The position numbers and the translations under genes were made by a program. From an uncultured Prevotella sp. (GTDB lineage Bacteria > Bacteroidota > Bacteroidia > Bacteroidales > Bacteroidaceae), in the NCBI GenBank assembly GCA_944320235.1, contig CALUGQ010000007.1, positions 55,335-119,334 on the forward strand: 64,000 nucleotides of DNA, read 5' to 3'. The stretch's first letter is position 1, and each line of letters begins with the position of its first letter. The notes beneath the pieces were generated by a model. It ran no database searches and had not been told where the DNA came from. It was given only the letters and a program-made list of their open reading frames with translations. This document shows positions 53,497 through 62,175 of the stretch, one piece after another.

Positions 53497-53643
53497 GCCA
53501 GGCGGGCCACGTTGCAGCCCGGAGGCACGGCGGCACCCCGGCAGGGAGGGCATTTGTAAACGATTTTCAGGCAGGAAGGCAAGGCGCAAGGCTTTGCGCC
53601 TGCATACACACAATATCACTTTGCACACAAAACAACACACAAA

Positions 53644-54939
53644 ATGGACATAAAGGAGCTTTACAGGCTATACACCGAGCACCCCGCGATAACCACCGAC
53701 AGCCGCGACTGCCCCGAGGGCTCGATATTCTTCGCCCTCAAGGGCGGCAACTTCGACGGCAACCGCTTCGCGGCAGCCGCGCTCGCCAATGGCTGCTCGT
53801 ATGCCGTGGTCGACGACCCGGCGGCAGCCACCGACAGCCGCTGCCTGCTCGTAGGCGACGCGCTGCACACCTTCCAGATGCTGGCGCGCGAGCACCGCCG
53901 CCGCTTCAGCATACCCGTGATAGGCATAACAGGCACCAACGGCAAGACCACCACCAAGGAACTGACAGCCGCCGTGCTCGCCGAGAAGTACAGCGTGCAC
54001 TGCACGCAGGGCAACTTCAACAACGACGTGGGCGTGCCGAAGACGCTCTTCGGCCTCGCCCCCGGGCACGACATAGCCGTGGTGGAGATGGGGGCGAGCC
54101 ACCCGGGCGACATAAGGCGGCTGGCCGAGACCGCCGAGCCTACCTGCGGCATCATCACCAACGTGGGCAAGGCCCACCTGCAGGGCTTCGGCTCGTTCGA
54201 GGGGGTGGTCAGGACAAAGGGCGAGCTCTACGACTTCCTGAGGCAGAGGGAGGGCAGCCGGGTGTTCATCAACGCCGCCGACGAGCACCTCAAGGCCATC
54301 GCCGCCGGGCTGGCCACCGTGGGCTACGGCCTCGAAGGCACCCCGGGGCTGGCCGTGGAGGGGCGGGTGGCTTCGTGCTCGCCGCTGCTCTGCCTCGACT
54401 GGCGGGCCGCCGGGGGCCGCTGGCACAGGGTGCAGACGCAGCTCATCGGCAGCTACAACGCCCTCAACATGCTGGCGGCGGCCTGCATAGGTCTGCACTT
54501 CGGCGTGAGCGAAAGCCAGGTGTGCCACGCGCTGCAGGCCTACAAGCCGAGCAACAACCGCTCGCAGCTCGAGCGGACCGGCAGCAACACGCTCGTGGTA
54601 GACGCCTACAACGCCAACCCCACGAGCATGGCCGCAGCGATAGACAACTTCAGCCGCATGGAGGGAGGGCCGAAGATGGCCATCATCGGCGACATGCGCG
54701 AGCTGGGCGACGCCTCGGCCGGCGAGCACCAGCGCGTGGCCGACGCGCTGGCCGCAGCCGGGCTTGACCGCGTGTGGCTCGTAGGCGAGGAGTTCGCCCG
54801 CACCAGCTGCCCCTTCCGCAAGTTCGCCGACGTGGGCGAGGTGAAGGCCGAGATAGCCCGCCACCGCCCCGAAGGCTACACAATACTGATAAAGGGCAGC
54901 AACGGCATGAGGCTGTACGAACTGCCACAGCTGCTCTGA
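53644..54939 (+). CDS. murF: UDP-N-acetylmuramoyl-tripeptide--D-alanyl-D-alanine ligase
   Basis: A 431-residue Mur ligase. It adds D-Ala-D-Ala to the UDP-muramoyl-tripeptide, the last cytosolic step of peptidoglycan precursor synthesis. The N-terminal substrate domain (TDSRDCPEGSIFFALKG) is followed by the ATP P-loop GTNGKTTTKE (about 99-108), GNFNNDVGVP, VVEMGASHPGDI and the C-terminal domain with VVDAYNANPTSM. No other dcw genes surround it; a ThiF-like gene follows 5 bases later, so the two are likely co-transcribed. Confidence 0.95.
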   Translation: MDIKELYRLYTEHPAITTDSRDCPEGSIFFALKGGNFDGNRFAAAALANGCSYAVVDDPAAATDSRCLLVGDALHTFQMLAREHRRRFSIPVIGITGTNGKTTTKELTAAVLAEKYSVHCTQGNFNNDVGVPKTLFGLAPGHDIAVVEMGASHPGDIRRLAETAEPTCGIITNVGKAHLQGFGSFEGVVRTKGELYDFLRQREGSRVFINAADEHLKAIAAGLATVGYGLEGTPGLAVEGRVASCSPLLCLDWRAAGGRWHRVQTQLIGSYNALNMLAAACIGLHFGVSESQVCHALQAYKPSNNRSQLERTGSNTLVVDAYNANPTSMAAAIDNFSRMEGGPKMAIIGDMRELGDASAGEHQRVADALAAAGLDRVWLVGEEFARTSCPFRKFADVGEVKAEIARHRPEGYTILIKGSNGMRLYELPQLL

Positions 54940-54944
54940 CCGCC

Positions 54945-55721
54945 ATGCCAATGACCGCAGAGCAAATGCAACGCTACGCCCGCCACACGGTGCTGCCGGG
55001 CGTGGGGGCCGAGGGCCAGGAGCGCATCATGGCATCGAGCGCGCTCATCGTGGGGGCCGGGGGGCTGGGCTCGCCCGCAGCCCTTTACCTCGCCGCCGCC
55101 GGCGTGGGCCGCATAGGGCTGGCCGACGCCGACTGCGTGAGCCTGAGCAACCTGCAACGGCAGGTCATACACACCACGGCCGACGTGGGCCGGGCCAAGG
55201 TGGACAGCGCAAGGGAGAAGATGCTGGCCGTAAACCCCGGCGTGCGCGTAGACACATACCGCGCGATGCTCACCCCCGGCAACGCCGGGCAAATCATCGG
55301 CGGCTACGACTTCATCATCGACGCCACCGACAACTTCGGCGCGAAATTCCTCATAAACGATGTCTGCACGGCACAGGGCAAGCCTTTCTCTTACGCCGGC
55401 GTGCTGCGCTTTGCAGGCCAGGCCATGACCCACCTGCCCGGCACGGCCTGCCTGCGCTGCCTCTACGGCGGCGAGCCGCCGGCCGGCGAGGTGCCCTCGG
55501 GCGAGGAAGTCGGGGTGCTGGGCAGCGTGGTCGGCATCCTCGGCACGGTGCAGGCAACCGAGGCACTCAAGTTCTTCAGCGGCGCGGGCAGCCTGCTCGC
55601 CGGCCGGCTGCTGGCGGTGGACGCGCTGACAATGCAGTTCCGCACGCTCAGTGTGGCGCAGGCTGCGGCCTGCCCAGCCTGCGGCAGCCGCCAGGGCGCC
55701 ACAAAAGGAACGAAACTTTAA
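54945..55721 (+). CDS. HesA/MoeB/ThiF-family adenylyltransferase
   Basis: 258 residues from ATG 54945 (a second ATG at 54951 is possible); the open frame upstream lies inside murF. The E1-like fold has the nucleotide motif VGAGGLGSPAALYLAAAGV, then LSNLQRQ (Arg finger region), DATDNF and two Cys pairs (CLRC, CPAC) that would hold zinc. Such proteins adenylate the C-terminus of ThiS or MoaD for sulfur transfer in thiamine or molybdopterin synthesis. No thi or moa genes are nearby, so the partner is open. Confidence 0.88.
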   Translation: MPMTAEQMQRYARHTVLPGVGAEGQERIMASSALIVGAGGLGSPAALYLAAAGVGRIGLADADCVSLSNLQRQVIHTTADVGRAKVDSAREKMLAVNPGVRVDTYRAMLTPGNAGQIIGGYDFIIDATDNFGAKFLINDVCTAQGKPFSYAGVLRFAGQAMTHLPGTACLRCLYGGEPPAGEVPSGEEVGVLGSVVGILGTVQATEALKFFSGAGSLLAGRLLAVDALTMQFRTLSVAQAAACPACGSRQGATKGTKL

Positions 55722-55733
55722 CAGAAAAAACAA

Positions 55734-57461
55734 ATGGAAAATAAGAAAAGAAACTTGGGCCGGCTGGCTTTCCCCGCCTACCTGCTCGCCGCGACGGTCT
55801 TCCTCGCCCTGCAAACGCTGCAGGGGCTGTCGTACCTCGACCCCGGGATGTACCTCGCAGGCTACCTGAACTTCAACTACGACCCCTGGGCCTGCCAATA
55901 CCTTGGCCAGTGGTACCTGACATACAAGCTCACCGGCGCGCTGTGCAGCCTCCTGGGCGCGCAGTCGTTCATCGCCATAAGGCTCATGGCCGTGGCGCTC
56001 AACGTCGCCATGCAGGCCGTGATATACCTTTACCTGAAGCGATACATGCCACGCCGCTACGTCATAGCCGGCCTGGCCATGGCCACGCTGGCCTGCTTCG
56101 GCAGCTACACCGACATCAATTACAACGACTATTCGGTGGCATTGCTCACCTTGGCCATCATCACCTACCACGCGGGGGCGTTCGAACGCAACTCGCTGTG
56201 GCTCATATTCGCCTCCGGCGCCATCGTGGGCGTGGCCTTCTTCTTCCGCGTTCCCAACCTCACTTTCATCGCCCTGCCCCTCCTGGCCGCCGCGGTGAGC
56301 AAGCGTTACTACGCGTTCTTTGAAGTATCGGAGCAGTTCTTGTTCTTCTTCTGTGGCTGCATAACAGGCTGCGCAGCCGTGTTGCTCGGCGCGTGGGCCG
56401 ACGGAAGCATCGGCATGCTGGAGCAGACGATGCTCGACTTGGTGGGGATAGGCACCAACGTGGAAGACCCGCACAGCCCCAAGAACTTGCTCATAGGACT
56501 CTACACTACGTGGAAGGAGTATGTGGCCGGCTTCGCCCCCATAGCCGTGATAGCCGCGCTGATGGTCCTGGCGAGGCTGCGGCTGGGCGGCATGCTGCGC
56601 AAGGCGGCCATCTGCGCCCTTGCCTTGGCGGTGATACCCTGCGTGTATTTCTGGGAGCCTTCGGGCAACATTACGGCCGGACTGGCGCTTGCCGCCCTCG
56701 CCTTCGTCATCATCAATTCGGTGCTGTGGGATGAGCTGGAGTGCCTCTTCGTGCTCTCGCTGCTCGTGCCGCTGGTATATCCCATTGGCAGCAACGGCGG
56801 GACGGCGTTCTTCGGACAGTACATCGGCTTCCTGTCAACGCCGCTCGCCATGGCAATAATAAACCGCTCGCTGCCGACGCTGGGCCTGGGCGCCTGCAGG
56901 GCTTGCCGCAAGGTGGCGCCAGTGGCCTTCGCCGCCGTCTGCGTGGCACTGCTGCTGACCAACGCATGGCGCCCCATGATGGAGGAAGGCACACGCTCTG
57001 AATGCCGGTACACCATCGACAGCCCCGTCACGGGGCCGATAATGACCACCCGCGAGAACGCCGACATGTACAACATGATGATCCGCGAGGTGAAACCGCT
57101 GCTCCCCAAGGGCAGCTACCTGATATGCAACTTCTCGCTGCCGCTGATATCGGTGCTCGAGTGCAAGCCATACGCCGTGCTCTCCGACGTGTTCACGTCA
57201 AGGAAAATGAACTCGTACTACATCGCGTCTGCCTTCGTATACACAGGCGGAGGCGACAAGTTGCCGTACCTGCTGATAGACCGCAAGTCCATGACCGAGA
57301 AGTTCAGCTTCGTGGAACTGAAGCTGCGCCTTATAAGGCATTACAGCACGGTGTGGTCAAAGGGCAGCTACGAACTGCTCAAACCCGACCCCGACGAGTA
57401 CAGGAAATGGCTCCGCGAAAGGCAGTATTTGGATTTTTTTGACGGGCCACCGAGGCTTTAG
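55734..57461 (+). CDS. Polytopic membrane protein, possibly GT-C-type glycosyltransferase
   Basis: 575 residues with about 11-12 hydrophobic segments and a C-terminal soluble part (about 430-575). After the first helix comes YLDPGMYLAGYLN, with an acidic residue in the first external loop, as in GT-C enzymes that use lipid-linked sugars. This is the only hint, and the family is not recognised with certainty. It starts 12 bases after the ThiF-like gene and may be transcribed with murF. Low conservation to anything I know; a permease-like role cannot be excluded. Confidence 0.6.
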   Translation: MENKKRNLGRLAFPAYLLAATVFLALQTLQGLSYLDPGMYLAGYLNFNYDPWACQYLGQWYLTYKLTGALCSLLGAQSFIAIRLMAVALNVAMQAVIYLYLKRYMPRRYVIAGLAMATLACFGSYTDINYNDYSVALLTLAIITYHAGAFERNSLWLIFASGAIVGVAFFFRVPNLTFIALPLLAAAVSKRYYAFFEVSEQFLFFFCGCITGCAAVLLGAWADGSIGMLEQTMLDLVGIGTNVEDPHSPKNLLIGLYTTWKEYVAGFAPIAVIAALMVLARLRLGGMLRKAAICALALAVIPCVYFWEPSGNITAGLALAALAFVIINSVLWDELECLFVLSLLVPLVYPIGSNGGTAFFGQYIGFLSTPLAMAIINRSLPTLGLGACRACRKVAPVAFAAVCVALLLTNAWRPMMEEGTRSECRYTIDSPVTGPIMTTRENADMYNMMIREVKPLLPKGSYLICNFSLPLISVLECKPYAVLSDVFTSRKMNSYYIASAFVYTGGGDKLPYLLIDRKSMTEKFSFVELKLRLIRHYSTVWSKGSYELLKPDPDEYRKWLRERQYLDFFDGPPRL

Positions 57462-57473
57462 TGATTTTTTTTG

Positions 57474-57667
57474 TACCTTTGCAGCTGGCAAGCTGAACCA
57501 GGGGGAGTCTGGGAACAGGCTCCCCCTGATGTTTTCCCATTGCCTGCTGACAGGCAACTATCGTGCCGCGACGGCACAGCGGCACACTACTGGCAATATG
57601 GAACAACCCCGACAATGGCGGGATATACTGACATTTATTTTATTACCAAACTAACAACCAAAGAAGA
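57474..57667 (+). promoter_or_regulatory. -7 box and structured 5' leader of the PL1 pectate lyase gene
   Basis: TACCTTTG at 57474-57481 lies 187 bases before the start codon. The leader contains three successive hairpins: AGGGGGAG / CTCCCCCT (57499-57527), TTGCCTG / CAGGCAA (57540-57557) and a GTGCCG-type repeat near 57562-57585. No known riboswitch is recognised. Structure suggests post-transcriptional or attenuation control, without proof. Confidence 0.5.
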
Positions 57668-60667
57668 ATGAAGAAACATCTATTAATGCTACCGGCACTG
57701 ATGCTATGCGCACAGGCCGGGGCGCAGCAGCTTGCGTTCCCCGGGGCTGAGGGCTTCGGCGCATACGCCACCGGCGGGCGCGGCGGCGAAGTGGTGCACG
57801 TGACAAACCTCAACGCCTCCGGGCCTGGTTCGCTGGCCGATGCCGTAAGCAAGTCGAACCGCATCGTAGTGTTCGATGTCAGCGGAGTGATTGACGTGAC
57901 TAACGTGAACCTCACCGTGGCCGGCGACAACATCACCATAGCCGGGCAGACCGCACCGGGCGAGGGCATAACCGTATACGGGGGCCGCTTCATCATGTCG
58001 AAGAGGCAGAACATCATCATGCGCTACATACGCATGCGCGGCAGCCTGAGCATGCCGAGCGACAAGTGTACGCTCACCATGGACGACTGCCAGAACGTCA
58101 TACTCGACCACTGCTCCATATCATGGGGCCGCTGGGACAACGTGCACATAACCAACGCCAACAACATCACCTACCAGAACTGCATCATCAGTGAGGGCAT
58201 CGACCCGCAGAACTTCGGCGCGATAACCGACGGCACGCGCAACTGGACCATCTCGCACTGCCTCTGGGCCAACAACAAGAGCCGCAACCCGAAGATGAAG
58301 TGCTACCTGCAGTACTACAACAACGTGGTGTACAACTACTCCATGGGCATAATCGGAGGCCACTCCGCCGCCGACAACTACCAGGACGTGATGAACAACT
58401 ACTTCATAACAGGCCCGAGCACCGGCACCAACAAGTACTTTGACGACTGGACCGAGACCGACCACCTGTACAGCACGGGCAACTACACCGACGACAACCG
58501 CGACGGCAAGCTCAACGGCCGCCTGATAACCGACTACAACGGGGCAACGCCGATGCAGAACCCCAACCTTACCTGCAACGCGCCGATGAACCTCGAGACC
58601 GCCGAGGAGGCTTACCACTCCGTGCTGGAGCACGCCGGGGCGTCGCGCGTGAGGGACTCGCACGACCGCCGCATCATCGGCCAGCTCGCGTCGCTCGGCG
58701 CTGAGGGCGCCATCATCGACAGCGAGCAGGAAGTGGGCGGCATAGGCACGCTCGCGGGCGGCACCGCCCCGGTTGACACCGACGGCGACGGCATGCCCGA
58801 CGAGTGGGAGCTGGCCAACGGCACCGACCCCAATGTGGCCGACTCTGACGGCGACGCCGACGGCAACGGCTACACCAACATAGAGGACTACATAAACAGC
58901 CTGGCCCACGCGAGCGACTACCTGATGTACCCGCAGGCGGTGACGGCCACGATGCAGGATGCCACGACAGCCGTGCTTACCTGGACGAACATGGAGGAGG
59001 AGGCCGACTGCATAGTGATAGAGCAGTCGGAAGACGGCGTGAGCTTCACCGAGGTGAAGCGGGTGGGCGGCACGGAGACACAGGCCACCATCACCGGCCT
59101 TGCAGAGGGCCAGGTATACTACTTCCGCCTGAAGACCGTCAAGGGCGGGGAGGAGTCGCTCTATTCCGCCACCGTATCGGTAAACGACGAGCACATGCGC
59201 CCCGCCGGCGGCATAGCTGCCGGGACCACCACGTTCGCGCCCGAGGAAGGCAAGCTCTACCGCATAATAAACTACGGCACCGTGGCCTACAACAGCTCGA
59301 CAACCTTTGCCGGCAACCCCAAGTACCTCAAGTTCGCGGCCGACGGGAAGCTCGTCTCCACGGGCGAGTTCACGTGGAACAACCCCGAGCTGCTGTGGGA
59401 GATAACCGCCTGCCCCGATGACGCATCGCAGGTATACATACGCAACTATGCCACGAAGCAGTACCTCAACCCCTCCGAAGTGACCATAGGCGAGAACGCA
59501 TACGTGACGGCCGTCGACGAGGCCGCGCCCTTCGTGATAGAGTTTTCGGGCAACGAGACCGTGGCCCAGTCGGGCATGCAGACGCAGGTGGCCATGTTCA
59601 GGATAGAGAGCCCGCAGAAGAGCGGCAACCAGCTGCGCCCCGTGAACTTCGAGGAGCAGTGGATATGGGGCGCAAAGGACTTGCACCGCGCCGACATGGT
59701 GTACACCTTCTCGTCGGTCGACGCCGACATGATAGGGCTTTACACCAACCCGCTCGACGTGGCGATAGCCGAGGCTGAGCAGCTGGCCGCCGACGCCGAG
59801 GTGGGCAACCGCACGCTCTGCTACCCCGAGGAGGCCCACGAGGCCCTCACCGACGCCATAGCCGAGGCCAGGGAAGAGCTTGCCAAGGCAAACCGCGGCG
59901 AGTCGACGCAAGAGCAGGTGAACGCCGCCGCCAGTGCGCTGGCAGAGGCCAAGGCCGCCTTCGAGGGCACAAGGATCATGACGCTGGCCGGCTTCGACGA
60001 CTCGAAGCTGTTCAACATATACAGCTACGGCACGACGTGGAACGCCAACACCGTGGACGCCACGATGGACGACGGGCGGCGCTACCTCGCCACCACAAGG
60101 CACGCCGACGGCAAGAGCGACTCGCTCGTGTACATAGTGGGGCTGAGCGAGAACCAGCTTGCAGGCGGAGAGGCCGACCCGGCAGCCGCTCTGGCCGAGG
60201 CGCGCTGGAACATAAAGGCCGGCGAGGGCGGCAACGTGTACATACGCAACGAGAAGACCGGCACGTACCTGCAAGTGGCCGGCACGCTCTCGGCCGAGCC
60301 TGCCACCGTTTACCCATACTACGCCAAGGAGGACAACGGCCGCCACGCCTTCTACATACAGGTATCGGCCGACAACGTGCGCTGCTTCAACGTGGGGCAG
60401 CCCGATGCCGATGGCAAGGGCGGGCCGCTCTCGTTTGCCAACCCTGCCGACCGCACGCGCCTGCGCTGGGTGATAGAGCAGCTCGACGTCACGACGGGCA
60501 TAAGCGAGCTGACCGGCGGGCGCGAGAACAGCCGGGTGGTGGCCACCGAGTACTACAGCCTGCAGGGTACGCGCCTCGCCGCACGCCCGGCGGCCGGCCT
60601 CTACATCGAGAAAGCCCGGCGCGCCGACGGCACGGTGAACACGGTGAAGAGAACCGCGGCAAGGTAG
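57668..60667 (+). CDS. Secreted multidomain pectate lyase, polysaccharide lyase family 1
   Basis: 999 residues; signal peptide at 1-20. Residues about 22-360 form the parallel beta-helix of PL1: AFPGAEGFGAYATGGRGGEV, then VFDVSGVIDV, IAGQTAPGEG, ILDHCSISWG and RNPKMKCYLQYYNNVVYNY (Arg-containing strand turns). A thrombospondin-type-3 calcium repeat (DTDGDGMPDEWEL, about 369-400) follows. After it come an FN3 domain (about 425-510), two ricin/CBM-like regions, a FIVAR-like helical pair (about 700-765) and a C-terminal sorting-like domain (YYSLQGTRLA). PL1 enzymes cleave polygalacturonate with calcium. Substrate could also be a modified pectin. Confidence 0.88.
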   Translation: MKKHLLMLPALMLCAQAGAQQLAFPGAEGFGAYATGGRGGEVVHVTNLNASGPGSLADAVSKSNRIVVFDVSGVIDVTNVNLTVAGDNITIAGQTAPGEGITVYGGRFIMSKRQNIIMRYIRMRGSLSMPSDKCTLTMDDCQNVILDHCSISWGRWDNVHITNANNITYQNCIISEGIDPQNFGAITDGTRNWTISHCLWANNKSRNPKMKCYLQYYNNVVYNYSMGIIGGHSAADNYQDVMNNYFITGPSTGTNKYFDDWTETDHLYSTGNYTDDNRDGKLNGRLITDYNGATPMQNPNLTCNAPMNLETAEEAYHSVLEHAGASRVRDSHDRRIIGQLASLGAEGAIIDSEQEVGGIGTLAGGTAPVDTDGDGMPDEWELANGTDPNVADSDGDADGNGYTNIEDYINSLAHASDYLMYPQAVTATMQDATTAVLTWTNMEEEADCIVIEQSEDGVSFTEVKRVGGTETQATITGLAEGQVYYFRLKTVKGGEESLYSATVSVNDEHMRPAGGIAAGTTTFAPEEGKLYRIINYGTVAYNSSTTFAGNPKYLKFAADGKLVSTGEFTWNNPELLWEITACPDDASQVYIRNYATKQYLNPSEVTIGENAYVTAVDEAAPFVIEFSGNETVAQSGMQTQVAMFRIESPQKSGNQLRPVNFEEQWIWGAKDLHRADMVYTFSSVDADMIGLYTNPLDVAIAEAEQLAADAEVGNRTLCYPEEAHEALTDAIAEAREELAKANRGESTQEQVNAAASALAEAKAAFEGTRIMTLAGFDDSKLFNIYSYGTTWNANTVDATMDDGRRYLATTRHADGKSDSLVYIVGLSENQLAGGEADPAAALAEARWNIKAGEGGNVYIRNEKTGTYLQVAGTLSAEPATVYPYYAKEDNGRHAFYIQVSADNVRCFNVGQPDADGKGGPLSFANPADRTRLRWVIEQLDVTTGISELTGGRENSRVVATEYYSLQGTRLAARPAAGLYIEKARRADGTVNTVKRTAAR

Positions 60668-60705
60668 CAAAATAATTTACAGCCTCCGCCACGAACTGCG
60701 GCAAG

Positions 60706-60736
60706 GGCCGTTGCGCGCTGCGATGGCGGCCTTTTT
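60706..60736 (+). terminator. Terminator after the PL1 gene, merging with the first unit of array I
   Basis: GGCCG and CGGCC arms (with further partial pairing in the 16-base loop) are followed by five T. The descending arm belongs to the first array unit. Confidence 0.6.
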
Positions 60737-60790
60737 GCATGGCAAAACGGCCTGTTCCGCCCGTCAAGGAGGCCCTCATTGAAGCCCAGC
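60725..60790 (+). repeat. 22-bp-period intergenic array I (3 units)
   Basis: Cores at 60725, 60747 and 60769. The middle unit AAAACGGCCTGTTCCGCCCG then TC is nearly identical to array C. The tail CTGCCAGGCTGTTGGCGCAG lies at about 60823-60842. The remaining gap to greA (60843-61139) holds the greA promoter and leader. Confidence 0.85.
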
Positions 60791-60989
60791 CCGAGCCGCG
60801 GGGCCAACCGCCTGGCTGCCAGGCTGTTGGCGCAGGCGCCCCGGGACGGCCCGCAGTAGCGAAAACTTCTTACAGCCACTGCCAACCGGGCGGCCACGGC
60901 GCCACAGCCTGCGGCCCGGCCCGGGCGGCGGACGCAGGCAAAAAGGCTTTTTTAACGCTCGGGGGCTTGGCAGCTCGGGAAATAATGCC

Positions 60990-60997
60990 TATCTTTG
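60990..60997 (+). promoter_or_regulatory. -7 box (TATCTTTG) for greA
   Basis: A perfect TAnnTTTG 143 bases before the greA start codon, leaving a long leader that contains the hairpin at 61033. Confidence 0.65.
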
Positions 60998-61032
60998 CAA
61001 ACGGAGCAAAAAGAGAAGACGAGGATATTACG

Positions 61033-61072
61033 AGGATTCCGGCATCGGTGTGTGCCGGGATTCTTTCTTTTT
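61033..61072 (+). terminator. Terminator-like hairpin in the greA leader (possible attenuator)
   Basis: 12-bp arms AGGATTCCGGCA / TGCCGGGATTCT (G-T pairs allowed) with an 8-base loop, then TTTCTTTTT. It lies between the -7 box and the greA start. The terminated product would be a small RNA of about 65-70 bases. Confidence 0.75.
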
Positions 61073-61139
61073 ATGACTCGTTTCCGCATGGCTCCGCACC
61101 CGGAAAGACAATGATTAACGCTTAAAAACAAAACAGATT

Positions 61140-61607
61140 ATGGCTTATATGTCGCAAGAAGGCTACGACAAGATGGTAGCCGAGTTGAAACGCTTGGAAA
61201 GCGTGGAGCGCCCTAAGGCGTCAGCCGCTATCGCTGAGGCTCGCGACAAGGGCGACTTGAGTGAGAATTCGGAGTACGAGGCGGCCAAGGAGGCGCAGGC
61301 CCACCTTGAGGATAAGATAAACCAGGTGAAGCTGGCGTTGCAGGAGGCCAAGATAGTGGACACGTCGCGCCTCAGCTCCGACACGGTGCAGATACTCACC
61401 AAGGTGGAGATGACCAACATGGCCAACAAGGCCAAGATGAGCTACACCATAGTGAGCGAGAGCGAGGCCAACCTGCGCGAGGGCAAGATATCAATCATGA
61501 CCCCCATAGCCCAGGGCCTGCTCGGCAAGAAGGTGGGCGACGAGGTGGAGATAAAGATTCCGCGCGGCACGATAAGGCTGCGCATCGACAACATTTCGAT
61601 AGCATAA
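61140..61607 (+). CDS. greA: Transcription elongation factor GreA
   Basis: 155 residues, the normal length. The N-terminal coiled coil (about 1-75, with DKGDLSENSEYEAAKEAQ, whose acidic tip residues stimulate RNA cleavage by stalled polymerase) is followed by the C-terminal FKBP-like domain (TPIAQGLLGKKVGDEVEI). It rescues backtracked RNA polymerase. Its leader contains an apparent intrinsic terminator. A HIT protein gene begins 15 bases after and is probably co-transcribed. Confidence 0.96.
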   Translation: MAYMSQEGYDKMVAELKRLESVERPKASAAIAEARDKGDLSENSEYEAAKEAQAHLEDKINQVKLALQEAKIVDTSRLSSDTVQILTKVEMTNMANKAKMSYTIVSESEANLREGKISIMTPIAQGLLGKKVGDEVEIKIPRGTIRLRIDNISIA

Positions 61608-61622
61608 GGGGAGGAACGAGAC

Positions 61623-62027
61623 ATGGCAGGGATATTCGCAAGGATAGCAGCCGGTGAGATACCGAGCTACAAGTGCGCCGAGAGCGACAAGTTTTACGCC
61701 TTCCTCGACATCAACCCGCTCGTGAAAGGCCACACGCTCGTGATACCGCGCCGCGAGGAAGACTACATTTTCGACCTGGAGGACGGCGAGCTCGCCGAGA
61801 TGGCGGTGTTTGCAAAGCGCGTGGCCAGGGCCATCAAGGCGGCCTTCCCGTGCCGCAAGGTGGGCATGGCCGTGCTGGGCCTCGAGGTGCCTCACGCCCA
61901 CATACACCTTGTCCCGATGCAGACGGAGAAGGACATGAACTTCGCCAACCCAAAGCTCAGCCTTACCGACGCAGAGATGGCCGACGCAGCCGCCCGCATA
62001 CTGCGGGAGTTCGAGGCAGGTGAGTGA
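61623..62027 (+). CDS. HIT-family nucleotide hydrolase/transferase
   Basis: A 134-residue cytosolic protein. The histidine triad HAHIHLVP (about residues 97-104) and the N-terminal IFARIAAGEIPSYKCAE and HTLVIPRREEDY are typical of HINT-type proteins. Members hydrolyse nucleoside phosphoramidates; the physiological substrate is rarely known. It closes the greA unit and is followed by strong convergent terminators. Confidence 0.94.
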   Translation: MAGIFARIAAGEIPSYKCAESDKFYAFLDINPLVKGHTLVIPRREEDYIFDLEDGELAEMAVFAKRVARAIKAAFPCRKVGMAVLGLEVPHAHIHLVPMQTEKDMNFANPKLSLTDAEMADAAARILREFEAGE

Positions 62028-62034
62028 CTTCCGG

Positions 62035-62147
62035 CCCCGGCTGCCACGGCCACGAGCGTGGCCGTGGCAGCCGGGGAAAAGCGAAGGGTGGAGAGCCCGC
62101 CGGCGCCAATGACAGTGCGCCTGGCAGACTCTCCACCCTTCGCTTTT
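62035..62147. terminator. Two consecutive perfect hairpins between HIT and guanylyltransferase genes
   Basis: Hairpin 1 has 20-bp arms (62035-62054, 62057-62076) with a 2-base loop. Hairpin 2 has 19-bp arms (62077-62095, 62129-62147) that begin with AAAA and end with TTTT. Together they end transcription from both converging units. Confidence 0.9.
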
Positions 62148-62175
62148 TAATTTTTCGCTTTTAATTTTTCCCTTC

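Noticed and set aside
7299-60790. 22-bp arrays as CRISPR arrays
   Set aside because: The conserved part is only about 13 bases with 9-base variable parts, units are few, several variable parts are identical and no cas genes are present.
60739-61125. 128-residue frame before greA
   Set aside because: It crosses array I, the greA promoter and the leader hairpin, and has no family features.
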